Source: Acidobacteria bacterium CG_4_9_14_3_um_filter_49_7
GTDB taxonomy: Bacteria > Acidobacteriota > Holophagae > Thermotomaculales > Thermotomaculaceae
Assembly: GCA_002789615.1 (NCBI GenBank)
Contig: PFTO01000141.1
Span: 1 to 19,082 of the forward strand
DNA length: 19,082 nt
Reading direction: 5' to 3'
The notes under the pieces are model-generated. The model was not told the origin of the DNA. It did not search any database and saw nothing but the letters and a program-made list of their open reading frames with translations. The translations under genes were made by a program, and so were the position numbers. Below are positions 1 to 6,582 of this stretch, piece after piece. Position 1 is the stretch's first letter; each line of letters starts with the position of its first letter.

Positions 1-74
1 AACTGATTCTCGTGCTCACATTGCTGCTGTCGATTGTACAATTGGTTGTGACGATCATTGAAATGGGAGGATGA
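1..74 (+). CDS. C-terminal end of an unidentified membrane protein (partial)
   Basis: A reading frame is open from base 3 to the TGA at 72-74 and gives 23 residues. All but the last few are hydrophobic (Leu, Ile, Val, Thr), and they end in Glu-Met-Gly-Gly. This looks like the last transmembrane helix of an integral membrane protein whose body lies left of the window. The stop is one base before the GTG start of the next gene, and that gene's Shine-Dalgarno sequence lies inside the last codons, so the two are probably co-transcribed. Too little is present to name a family. A chance open frame cannot be excluded. Confidence 0.45.
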   Translation, partial: LILVLTLLLSIVQLVVTIIEMGG

Positions 75-75
75 T

Positions 76-612
76 GTGAAACAGGGATTGATACTCGTTG
101 ATATTCAGAATGACTACTTTCCAGGCGGAAAAATGGAACTGGTTAACATGGAGAAGGCGGCGGAAAATGCCCGGCGTCTGTTGCAGCGGTTCAGATCTGA
201 CGGGGAACCGGTTTTCCACATCCAGCACATTGCGGCACGGCCGGGTGCCACTTTTTTTCTTCCGAATACCACGGGAGCAGAAACTCACGCGCTGGTGAAA
301 CCCGAGGCAGGCGAAGTCTTGATACAGAAACACTTTCCCAACAGCTTCCGGGATACTACGCTGCTTGGTGAGATTCACAAACATGACATTGATACACTTG
401 TTATCTGTGGTGCGATGAGCCATATGTGCATTGATGCGACGACCCGTGCGGCATTCGATCTCGGCTTCACTTGTATTGTGGTTGAAGATGCCTGCACCAC
501 CCGTGACCTCGTGTTTAACGGAAAAACAGTTGAAGCTTCCCAGGTCCATGGGTCGTTTATGGCAGCCTTGTCCGGCACCTATGCTGAGGTGATGAAGACT
601 GATGACGTTTGA
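76..612 (+). CDS. Isochorismatase-superfamily cysteine hydrolase
   Basis: A 178-residue protein of the isochorismatase/nicotinamidase-like cysteine hydrolase family, which cleaves amide, carbamoyl or enol-ether bonds in small molecules in the cytoplasm. The catalytic triad is visible: Asp9 in VDIQNDYF, Lys85 in IQKHFPNSF, and Cys118 in the loop GAMSHMCID. I chose the GTG at 76 because GGGAGG lies at 65-70 with five bases between; the frame also opens at a TTG at 58, but that has no ribosome-binding site and would add six unconserved residues. The substrate cannot be read from the sequence. Despite the neighbouring futalosine genes on the other strand, isochorismate is not an intermediate of that route, so a link to menaquinone is not implied. 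The stop codon directly abuts the stop of the convergent mqnD. Confidence 0.88.
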   Translation: MKQGLILVDIQNDYFPGGKMELVNMEKAAENARRLLQRFRSDGEPVFHIQHIAARPGATFFLPNTTGAETHALVKPEAGEVLIQKHFPNSFRDTTLLGEIHKHDIDTLVICGAMSHMCIDATTRAAFDLGFTCIVVEDACTTRDLVFNGKTVEASQVHGSFMAALSGTYAEVMKTDDV

Positions 613-1437
613 TCAGAGGAAAATGTCATTGCGCAGTGATTTCACCAGACCGGCCCGGTATGCGGCCCGGTAAAGATGGCGGACGGCTTTCTGACCGGCG
701 TCACCCAGGGAAATGGAGAAGTCATTCACGTAAAGGTCGATGTGAGCATCAATAACATCCTGATCCAGTTCTTTCGCATGTTTTCGAATAAACGGGTAGG
801 CGTCCCCGCGGTTGGAGAACGCATGCTCCACAGATGATTTCAGTGCTCTCTCAAATTCAGTCCCCACATCGACAGCCATATCCCGCTTGATGGCGATGCA
901 GCCCAGGGGAATGGGATGCCCGGTAGTTCCCTCCCACCATTCCCCGAGATCCACCAGTTTTTGGAGACCTCTCAATTGATAGGTAAACCGGGTTTCATGG
1001 ATGATGACTCCCGCGTCAACGTCTCCTGTGATGATGGCCTGCTCAATTTCGGAAAAGAGCATTGGCACCAGCTTGGTACATTTCGGACAGTAAGTTTTGA
1101 ATAACAGGAACGCCGTCGTGTTTAATCCGGGAACAGCCACACGCATGTTCTTGAGTTCGTCCTCCGGAATAGGTCGTCTGGAGATAATCACCGGGCCGCA
1201 ACCCCTTCCCAAGGCGGCACCTGAGTTGAGCATGACGTACTGATCCGCCAGTTGAAAGTAGGCAAAGAAGGAGAGTTTGGTGATATCGGTTTCACCGGCA
1301 AATGCCCACTGATTGAGTTCTTCAATGTCGCCGATACGGACACCCAGCGGCCAGGCCACCGGTACGGCGCCGGAGACAATGGCATTGAACATGAACGTGT
1401 CATTGGGGCAGGAAGAGAACGCAAGTTCCAAAGGCAT
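613..1437 (-). CDS. mqnD: 1,4-dihydroxy-6-naphthoate synthase (futalosine pathway)
   Basis: A 274-residue cytoplasmic enzyme that turns cyclic dehypoxanthine futalosine into 1,4-dihydroxy-6-naphthoate, the ring precursor of menaquinone. It has the periplasmic-binding-protein-like fold of the MqnA/MqnD family. The N-terminal FSSCPNDTFMFNA motif is characteristic of MqnD rather than of the chorismate dehydratase MqnA. Other family signatures are ALGRGCGP near residue 75, GVIIHETRFTY near 143-153 with His147 matching the proposed catalytic histidine, and HPIPLG. I chose the ATG at 1437: GGAGG lies six bases upstream, and the mqnB stop ends one base before it. A start at 1458 would only add residues inside mqnB. 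It is the last gene of the minus-strand operon, and its stop touches the stop of the convergent hydrolase gene, leaving no room for a terminator between them. Confidence 0.95.
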   Translation of the reverse strand: MPLELAFSSCPNDTFMFNAIVSGAVPVAWPLGVRIGDIEELNQWAFAGETDITKLSFFAYFQLADQYVMLNSGAALGRGCGPVIISRRPIPEDELKNMRVAVPGLNTTAFLLFKTYCPKCTKLVPMLFSEIEQAIITGDVDAGVIIHETRFTYQLRGLQKLVDLGEWWEGTTGHPIPLGCIAIKRDMAVDVGTEFERALKSSVEHAFSNRGDAYPFIRKHAKELDQDVIDAHIDLYVNDFSISLGDAGQKAVRHLYRAAYRAGLVKSLRNDIFL

Positions 1438-1438
1438 G

Positions 1439-2152
1439 TCAAGCCTCCAGGTAGTCAAGGACAGCGCTGGTTGCGGCCACTAAAGCGGGTTCAATTTGCC
1501 AGTTCTTCTTATCATATGGTCCGACGAAGTTGGAGATGCCGCGAATTTCTGTGAACATGATGTCATTTACGGTGCAGACGTGGCAGAGGGCAGCACCTTC
1601 CATGGATTCACAGAGCGGTTGAAACTGTCTGTTGCGCTGGCGATACAGCTCGGATGAGGACGTGCATGAAGAAACTGTCACAAAACGTCCACAGTGGACC
1701 GGCAGGTCCGTTTGCGCACTGAGTTTTTCCTGTACAGTCCTTCCCTCCGGAATTGGAAATGTGTCGAAATAGGGTTTGTCTTTTTTGAGAAACAAGGGAA
1801 ATCCCAGGTCGGCAATGGTGAGGAAACGGTCTTCTGTCTGGACACCTTCATCCGCGTAGATTTCTTCGTCTGCAACAGCGACATCACCGATCTTGACCGT
1901 ATCGTTCGGATAGGCTCCCGCAATGCCGGTATTGATGACCTGCTCCGGGCAACCGTAGGTGTGAATATATTTTTCAAGAAACAGGGCACTGTTTGTTTTC
2001 CCGATACCAGTGATCAGAACGGAAAAAAACGGGGGGTTTGTACGCCGGTACACCAGTGCGGACTCCAGATTGTCTCTGGCAAAATCCGTTTCAAAGCCCA
2101 GAAACAGGGATCGTGCTTCCAGCAACGTTGCGCACACAATCAAGGGTGTCAC
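1439..2152 (-). CDS. mqnB: Futalosine hydrolase
   Basis: A 237-residue member of the nucleoside phosphorylase/MTA-SAH nucleosidase fold that removes hypoxanthine from futalosine to give dehypoxanthine futalosine. Visible signatures are the glycine-rich ITGIGKTNSA near residue 48, VINTGIAGAY at 72-81, TVSSCTSS near 159, the ribose-binding SMEGAA at 183-188, and FTEIRGISNFVG at 200-211, which is typical of futalosine hydrolases and not of MTA/SAH nucleosidase. It starts with GTG at 2152, which overlaps the hldC stop as GTGA, so translation is probably coupled. Next to mqnD it makes a two-gene block. MqnA, MqnE (if used) and MqnC must be encoded elsewhere. Having mqnB suggests the version of the route that passes through futalosine itself rather than 6-amino-6-deoxyfutalosine, but MqnB-type enzymes can serve both. 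Confidence 0.93.
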   Translation of the reverse strand: MTPLIVCATLLEARSLFLGFETDFARDNLESALVYRRTNPPFFSVLITGIGKTNSALFLEKYIHTYGCPEQVINTGIAGAYPNDTVKIGDVAVADEEIYADEGVQTEDRFLTIADLGFPLFLKKDKPYFDTFPIPEGRTVQEKLSAQTDLPVHCGRFVTVSSCTSSSELYRQRNRQFQPLCESMEGAALCHVCTVNDIMFTEIRGISNFVGPYDKKNWQIEPALVAATSAVLDYLEA

Positions 2153-2625
2153 TGTTCTGTGTCTTCCAGCTTCTGGATCATCTCGGTTGTGGAATGATCT
2201 TTGGGATCCCCGACTATCATGACGCGACCGCCCAGCTCTTTCATGATATGGCGTTCAGGGACGGTGTCGGGTGTGTAGTCAGTGCCTTTGAACTGAATAT
2301 CCGGTTTCAGTATTCTCAAGGTCTGTTCCACCGTATCTTCACCAAAGAAAGTGACAAAATCGACTACCTGCAAAGCGGCTACCAGCTCCATCCGCTCCGA
2401 AAGGGGGATCAGCGGACGACCCGATCCCTTAAGGCGGTGTACTGATTGGTCGTCGTTCACAGCTACAACCAGAATGTCACAATAAGCCCGGGCATCCTGA
2501 AGGTAGCGTAGGTGTCCCACGTGGAGGATATCGAAGCAGCCGTTGGCGAAACCCACTGTTAGGTTGTCCGGGCTGGACGACTCAAGCAAATGAGAAAGTT
2601 GTTCCCTGGGGTAAATTTTCTGCAT
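2149..2625 (-). CDS. hldC: D-glycero-beta-D-manno-heptose 1-phosphate adenylyltransferase
   Basis: A 158-residue cytidylyltransferase-like nucleotidyltransferase (RfaE domain II). It adds AMP from ATP to heptose 1-phosphate to give ADP-D-glycero-beta-D-manno-heptose for the lipopolysaccharide inner core. The fingerprint FANGCFDILHVGHLRYL is present at 26-42 with the catalytic HVGH at 35-38. RPLIPLSERMELVAAL follows near 70, and STTEMIQKL near 145 matches the second nucleotide-binding motif. In enteric bacteria this domain is fused to the heptose kinase as HldE; here it is a separate gene. Its start, ATG at 2625 with GAGAGG seven bases upstream, lies 44 bases inside the end of hldA in another frame. 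This start leaves the usual 20-odd residues before the FANGCFD motif, so I regard the overlap as real. Confidence 0.94.
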   Translation of the reverse strand: MQKIYPREQLSHLLESSSPDNLTVGFANGCFDILHVGHLRYLQDARAYCDILVVAVNDDQSVHRLKGSGRPLIPLSERMELVAALQVVDFVTFFGEDTVEQTLRILKPDIQFKGTDYTPDTVPERHIMKELGGRVMIVGDPKDHSTTEMIQKLEDTEQ

Positions 2626-3601
2626 CTAATGCCTCTCGAAGTTCAGTTTGTGTAACTGCATAAGTTCCCTTCTGCATGACGGAGATCCCGCCGCTTATGG
2701 TTGCCAGAACTGCCGCTTCTTCCGGATCCAACCTGTAGGCAACTGCCAGCGCGAATGCTGCCATAACGCTGTCGCCTGCACCGGATACATCCACCGGTTC
2801 AGGGGAGCCGTAGATGGGGAAAGCTGTATAACTCTTGTCCCCTTTGCGATGAACAACCATCCCCTTGCTGCCACGTGTCAGCAGTATCAGGCGGCAGTCT
2901 GCCCATCGGGTGAGGGCTTCCAATGCTTCCAGCAGATCTTCCCCGTTTTCCGGAATGGGTTTGCCAAATGCCTCGGCCGCTTCCTCCTCGTTGGGAGTGA
3001 TGGCTTCCGCGTGTTTGAATGCGGTTACCCGGTACCGGGAATCCACAAATACCGGAATGCCCCGTTCCATTGCCTCGGGAATCAGCCGTTCGGTATTGAA
3101 CGGTGTCACTGTGTTATAGCCGTAGTCACTGATAATAACGGCATCCACTTCGTCCAGTACGGTTCTTGCAACCCTCAGGAGTTGAAACCGATGGATTTCA
3201 CTTTCCCTGTCCACCCGAAGCATGTGCTGCTTAGCCCGGTGGATGCCCCCGGCCAGGATTCGGGTCTTTTTCATGGTGTGAACGCGGCGGGATTTCTGCA
3301 GGCAGCGCAGATCCATGCCGCTGTTCCAGAAACGGTCGGCAATATGGGTTCCGTCCTCATCCCGTCCCACAATTCCTGCTGGAAACGGCGTGGCACCGAG
3401 GGAAAGCACATTTGTGGCAGTATTCCCTGCGCATCCGGGAAACCGTTCACTGTGCTCATATCGGCAGATAAAAACCGGTGCTTCCCGTGAAACCCGGTCA
3501 ATTTCCGTGTACATGAATTCATCCAGAACAATGTCACCGGCGACAAGGACTTTCATTTCTGAAAATCTGGTGACGGCTGTTTTCAGTTTTTCAATATCCA
3601 T
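2582..3601 (-). CDS. hldA: D-glycero-beta-D-manno-heptose-7-phosphate kinase
   Basis: A 339-residue PfkB/ribokinase-family sugar kinase that phosphorylates heptose 7-phosphate at C1 to give heptose 1,7-bisphosphate. The N-terminal substrate-binding signature FPGCAGNTATNVLSLGA lies at 54-70, the ATP-site TPNEEEAAEAF near 202-212, and the PfkB signature DVSGAGDSVMAAF at 271-283 with the catalytic base Asp277. The length matches the kinase half of HldE. GGAGG lies seven bases before the ATG, and the first codons overlap the end of gmhB by 19 bases. With gmhB before it and hldC after it, three consecutive activities of ADP-heptose synthesis are encoded in a row. The isomerase GmhA and the epimerase HldD are not in the window. 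Confidence 0.94.
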   Translation of the reverse strand: MDIEKLKTAVTRFSEMKVLVAGDIVLDEFMYTEIDRVSREAPVFICRYEHSERFPGCAGNTATNVLSLGATPFPAGIVGRDEDGTHIADRFWNSGMDLRCLQKSRRVHTMKKTRILAGGIHRAKQHMLRVDRESEIHRFQLLRVARTVLDEVDAVIISDYGYNTVTPFNTERLIPEAMERGIPVFVDSRYRVTAFKHAEAITPNEEEAAEAFGKPIPENGEDLLEALEALTRWADCRLILLTRGSKGMVVHRKGDKSYTAFPIYGSPEPVDVSGAGDSVMAAFALAVAYRLDPEEAAVLATISGGISVMQKGTYAVTQTELREALDAENLPQGTTFSFA

Positions 3602-4155
3602 TTCACCGCCTCCAATATGTTTTCTGCGACATGATCAGGTTGTACCTGCCAGTTATCCGATTGGTAGGTAAGCTCTCCTCTGCCGTAACCGGTGAGGACG
3701 AGAACGCCTGCCATTCCATTGGCTTTTGCCATTTCCACATCGGATATCTTATCCCCCACCATCACGGACCGGGACAGGTCAATATTGTGCTTTTCCGCTG
3801 CCTTCAACAGCATACCGGGTTTTGGTTTCCGGCACTCACAATCTCTGCGGTAGGGCGGTTCCCCAGCTGTCGGATGATGGGGGCAGTAGAAAATGTCATC
3901 CAGTTTTGCGCCGCCCGTTGCCAGGATCGATTCCATCCGTTGATGCACCTCTTTCACCAGCTCCTCCGTAAAATAGCCCCTCGCGACGCCTGCCTGGTTG
4001 GTTACCACAATGGCAAGCCAGATCGAACGGTTGATGAGTTGAACCGCTTCAGCGCTGAACGCATAGGGCCGCATCCGGGAAAGGTCATTGATGTATCCTA
4101 CTTCATGGCTGAGGGTGCCATCTCTGTCCATAAATATTGCCCGTTTCTTCTCCAT
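3583..4155 (-). CDS. gmhB: D,D-heptose 1,7-bisphosphate phosphatase (HAD family)
   Basis: A 190-residue HAD-superfamily phosphatase that removes the C7 phosphate of heptose 1,7-bisphosphate. Motif I is MDRDGTL with Asp10 as nucleophile and Asp12 as acid/base. Motif II is VTNQAG at 51-56, and motif IV is VGDKISDVEMA at 133-142. The GmhB/HisB-N zinc loop is intact: CPHHP at 91-95 plus CECRKPKPG at 106-114, so Cys91, His93, Cys106 and Cys108 are the likely ligands. The frame runs open upstream to 4362, but that stretch lies in repeat sequence. The conserved protein begins at the ATG at 4155, which has no Shine-Dalgarno sequence and sits seven bases from a strong -10 box, suggesting leaderless translation. 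It is the first gene of the heptose-futalosine operon. Confidence 0.94.
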   Translation of the reverse strand: MEKKRAIFMDRDGTLSHEVGYINDLSRMRPYAFSAEAVQLINRSIWLAIVVTNQAGVARGYFTEELVKEVHQRMESILATGGAKLDDIFYCPHHPTAGEPPYRRDCECRKPKPGMLLKAAEKHNIDLSRSVMVGDKISDVEMAKANGMAGVLVLTGYGRGELTYQSDNWQVQPDHVAENILEAVKWILKN

Positions 4156-4188
4156 GAGGGTATTGTAGCATGTTCCGTGCAGTGCGAA
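4156..4188 (-). promoter_or_regulatory. Extended -10 promoter for a leaderless gmhB transcript
   Basis: Reading the minus strand, TG-C-TACAAT occupies 4170 to 4162, followed by six bases and then the gmhB ATG. A transcript started at the usual distance from this box would begin at the A of the ATG. A partial -35 (TTCGCA, 4188 to 4183) lies 15 bases upstream, which is short, but an extended -10 can work with a weak -35. There is no Shine-Dalgarno sequence before this ATG, which agrees with leaderless initiation. This is inferred from sequence only. Confidence 0.55.
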
Positions 4189-4196
4189 GCACCGCA
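4178..4196 (-). other. Short hairpin upstream of gmhB
   Basis: On the minus strand TGCGGTGC and GCACTGCA form an 8-bp stem (one G-U pair) with a three-base loop. On the + strand the same site has an A-C mismatch, so the hairpin is better as minus-strand RNA. It overlaps the -35 region of the proposed gmhB promoter and directly adjoins the left arm of the inverted-repeat element. There is no U-run after it, so it is not a standard intrinsic terminator. Confidence 0.4.
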
Positions 4197-4394
4197 GGTT
4201 GAGGTTGAGTGAATAAAGAAGTGTTCTGTGCGCCTGCGGCGCCTGTGTTCCGTGTTTTGAAAGAAGGAAAAAAGAAGGGAAAAGAACTGATATGCAATGA
4301 TAAGTTTCCGTGACAGTTCCAGTTTCTTTGTCTTTTCTGTCAGAACACAGAACACGGATCACAGAACACTTCTTTATTCACTCAACCTCAACCT
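4196..4394. repeat. 199-bp nested inverted-repeat element between gmhB and comEC
   Basis: The arms 4196-4230 and 4360-4394 are perfect 35-bp inverted repeats. Inside them, 4244-4260 and 4340-4356 pair with 14 of 17 matches, and further in, GAACTG at 4284-4289 pairs with CAGTTC at 4314-4319. The left side also holds its own short palindrome (GCGCC-TGC-GGCGC) between the outer and middle stems. The left inner region is purine-rich and the right one pyrimidine-rich, so the whole unit is an imperfect palindrome. The arms contain a doubled GAGGTT unit, and the right side has three copies of AGAACAC. No transposase and no target-site duplication is visible. The right arm encodes the last residues and the stop of comEC. 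It looks like a MITE-like or REP/BIME-like intergenic repeat, but copy number cannot be judged here. Confidence 0.8.
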
Positions 4395-6582
4395 TGCTTT
4401 CTACTTGACCTTTTCTCTTTTCTTTGTCCAGTCCTACGGTGATTTCTCCCCGCTCGGCAGTGGTGAGGATGGGAACTCCGGCGAAAAGGTGGAGGAAGGC
4501 GGGGGAGGGGAAGTGAAAGCGGTTGTGGCGACCGCAGCAGACAATGACAAGGGATGGGGAGATGGCTGGTTCCAGTCCCGGGATAGCTGCGTGGCGGCTG
4601 CCGTGGTGGGGTGCAAGCAGGATGTCTGTATGGGGCAGTTGAGGGACCAGCTCGGTTAGTTCTTCTCCGTCAAGGTCACCGGGGAAGAGAATGGATGTGT
4701 TTTTCGCGTCCACTTTTATGACCAGTGACCGGTCATTGGTACGGCCCTTTCCCCGGATTGCCTGTTCAGGATGAAAAACGGACAGCCGGATTCCCGGAAG
4801 GTGGAGCTTCGGGGTTCCGTTCCGTGACAGAAGACGCAGCGGAACATTGTTTCTGGCCAATGCTGAGAAGTCCCGGTTGAACGTGAGAGACTGGCCATCA
4901 AGGTACGGTGCGTAAACCATTCCCACGGGAAAATTATCGGCTAAATCGGCGAGGCCTCCGGCGTGGTCACTGTCGAAGTGACTGAGAAATATTGCATCAA
5001 TTTTACGGATTCCGATGGATTGCAGCCAGGGGATCAGTGAGAGACGACCTTCCCAGACTCCAGCAGTATCAAATAGATAAGTTTCTCCCTGGGTTTGTAG
5101 AAGAATGGCCTGGGACTGGCCGGTATCAGGGATTCGAAGGCATTCAGGGCTTGGTCTCCAAGTCATGGAGACGATGAGTGTTATTGCCAGAACGGATGCG
5201 AGGATACCAAACCCCCGCCGTTTATTGTGAAGAAGAAGGGCCGCGGCAGCGGCGGCAAAGAGCAGAACAATGAAGGGTAGCGGCGCCCAGACGGTGAGGG
5301 TGTGGGGAGAAATCCGGTCGGTGAGGGTTCCAAGGAGTGAGACAGCCATGTCAAGCAGGAAAGCGAAGGGTAACCCGATGGCTGTGAGGAAGAAAAGATA
5401 GAAGATTATGATGACCAGGGGAGTGACAGCCAGATTAACAAGCACGGAAATGGGTGCCAGACGGTGAAAAAACAGAAAGAGCACCGGTGATGCTGCAAGA
5501 AGCGCGACGACGGGAATTTTCAGCCAGGCCTGCCACCATCTGTCGGTTCGGGAAATGGCGGTTACAATGGCTCCGGCTACAAGAAAGCTCAGGAGGAATC
5601 CCGGGTCTGCCACCTGGAAGGGGTTCCAGATGAGGAGCAGAAGACCGGCGATTCCCACCGCATCGGTGGGGTTGACTTCAATCTCTCCGGCCCGGAATAG
5701 AAGAAAAATGAATATCATCCACCATGCTCGAAGTCCTGATGGAGAAAAGCCGGTGACGGGAAGCATCAGGGTGACAATGGCCAGTGCGGCCCATTTTCGG
5801 GTGCGGGGGCGGATCGGCAGGAGGAGCAGGAGCAGATAAGCCGCGGAAAAGAGAATACCGAAATGGAAACCCGACACGACAAACAGGTGGTAAATACCCA
5901 GGTCCCGGACTTTTTCTACGAAGGAATCCGGAAGCGCATTCCGATCTCCCGCAATCATGCCCCGGAGTATTCGCCGATTCAGCGGGGAAACCGGGATTTC
6001 AAACGGGTCCAGTTTCTCAAGAGTCCGGGAAAGGAAGGTGGAGGTTCCGGTAATCATTCGATGGTCCGGTACTGTCACGGAGAAAAGGCGATGCCGGCTG
6101 AGATAAAACCATGTTCGATCCGTTCCGGTGTTCCGGTACACCTGGTGTTTTCGGAATTTTCCAGTGACATTGACGAGGCTTCCCGGCGTGAGGCGTGCTG
6201 GGAACTCCGTGCCGGAAATAGTGAATCTCATTGTTCGGGGGAATGCCAGTCTCCGGCCGTGATAATTCCGCAGCGTGGCGAACAGGAGGGTGCCGGAGAC
6301 GAAGCGATCTTCCTTTTGAATGTCATGAAGGATACCGGTAGCGGTAACGGGGGAGCCGACGATGGTTGATAGATGTCGGGCCTGAAAGGTTCGGATGGCG
6401 AAGGAACCTGTTATCAGACTGCCGATGATGAGCAGAACAATGGCATTTCGACGCAGTTTTGGCACAAAAAGTGCCGGAATACAGGCTATGAGGAAAATGA
6501 ATAAAAAAACCGGATCACCGATGAGAAGAAGAGAAAAAAGCAGAAAGAAGAGAAAAACAGCGATGCCCCGGTCTGACAACAT
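4378..6582 (-). CDS. comEC: DNA internalization competence protein ComEC/Rec2
   Basis: A 734-residue inner-membrane channel protein that carries single-stranded DNA into the cytoplasm during natural transformation. In order: N-terminal hydrophobic helices (10-60), a soluble OB-like region (about 70-175), the Competence domain with MIAGDRNALP near 209 and LFVVSGFHFG at 233-242, further membrane helices to about 470, and a C-terminal metallo-beta-lactamase-like domain. That last domain keeps HFDSDH at 535-540, NDRSL near 616, PGDLDG near 634 and APHHGSRH at 657-664, so its metal site looks intact and it may act as a nuclease on the non-transported strand. The ATG overlaps the upstream stop as TGATG. 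The C-terminal VEVE and the stop come from the inverted-repeat arm, suggesting the repeat reset the protein's end. No other competence gene is in the window. Confidence 0.94.
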   Translation of the reverse strand: MLSDRGIAVFLFFLLFSLLLIGDPVFLFIFLIACIPALFVPKLRRNAIVLLIIGSLITGSFAIRTFQARHLSTIVGSPVTATGILHDIQKEDRFVSGTLLFATLRNYHGRRLAFPRTMRFTISGTEFPARLTPGSLVNVTGKFRKHQVYRNTGTDRTWFYLSRHRLFSVTVPDHRMITGTSTFLSRTLEKLDPFEIPVSPLNRRILRGMIAGDRNALPDSFVEKVRDLGIYHLFVVSGFHFGILFSAAYLLLLLLPIRPRTRKWAALAIVTLMLPVTGFSPSGLRAWWMIFIFLLFRAGEIEVNPTDAVGIAGLLLLIWNPFQVADPGFLLSFLVAGAIVTAISRTDRWWQAWLKIPVVALLAASPVLFLFFHRLAPISVLVNLAVTPLVIIIFYLFFLTAIGLPFAFLLDMAVSLLGTLTDRISPHTLTVWAPLPFIVLLFAAAAAALLLHNKRRGFGILASVLAITLIVSMTWRPSPECLRIPDTGQSQAILLQTQGETYLFDTAGVWEGRLSLIPWLQSIGIRKIDAIFLSHFDSDHAGGLADLADNFPVGMVYAPYLDGQSLTFNRDFSALARNNVPLRLLSRNGTPKLHLPGIRLSVFHPEQAIRGKGRTNDRSLVIKVDAKNTSILFPGDLDGEELTELVPQLPHTDILLAPHHGSRHAAIPGLEPAISPSLVIVCCGRHNRFHFPSPAFLHLFAGVPILTTAERGEITVGLDKEKRKGQVESKVEVE

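Noticed and set aside
76..612. Assigning the hydrolase to menaquinone or siderophore synthesis as a true isochorismatase
   Set aside because: The triad only fixes the superfamily. The futalosine route does not use isochorismate, and no siderophore genes are in the window.
2648..3490. A 280-codon open frame on the + strand
   Set aside because: It is antisense to hldA, which has full PfkB signatures. Its Cys/His-rich translation matches no family and reflects the reverse reading.
4098..4362. Small open frames and an upstream extension of gmhB through the repeat region
   Set aside because: They consist of inverted-repeat and purine/pyrimidine-rich sequence. The HAD motif begins eight residues after the ATG at 4155, so no extension is needed.
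4178..4394. Intrinsic terminator after comEC
   Set aside because: Strong hairpins exist, but no U-run follows the stem in either direction, so a standard Rho-independent terminator is not supported.
4196..4394. CRISPR-like or IS element
   Set aside because: The repeats are inverted and not regularly spaced direct repeats. There is no transposase frame and no visible target-site duplication.
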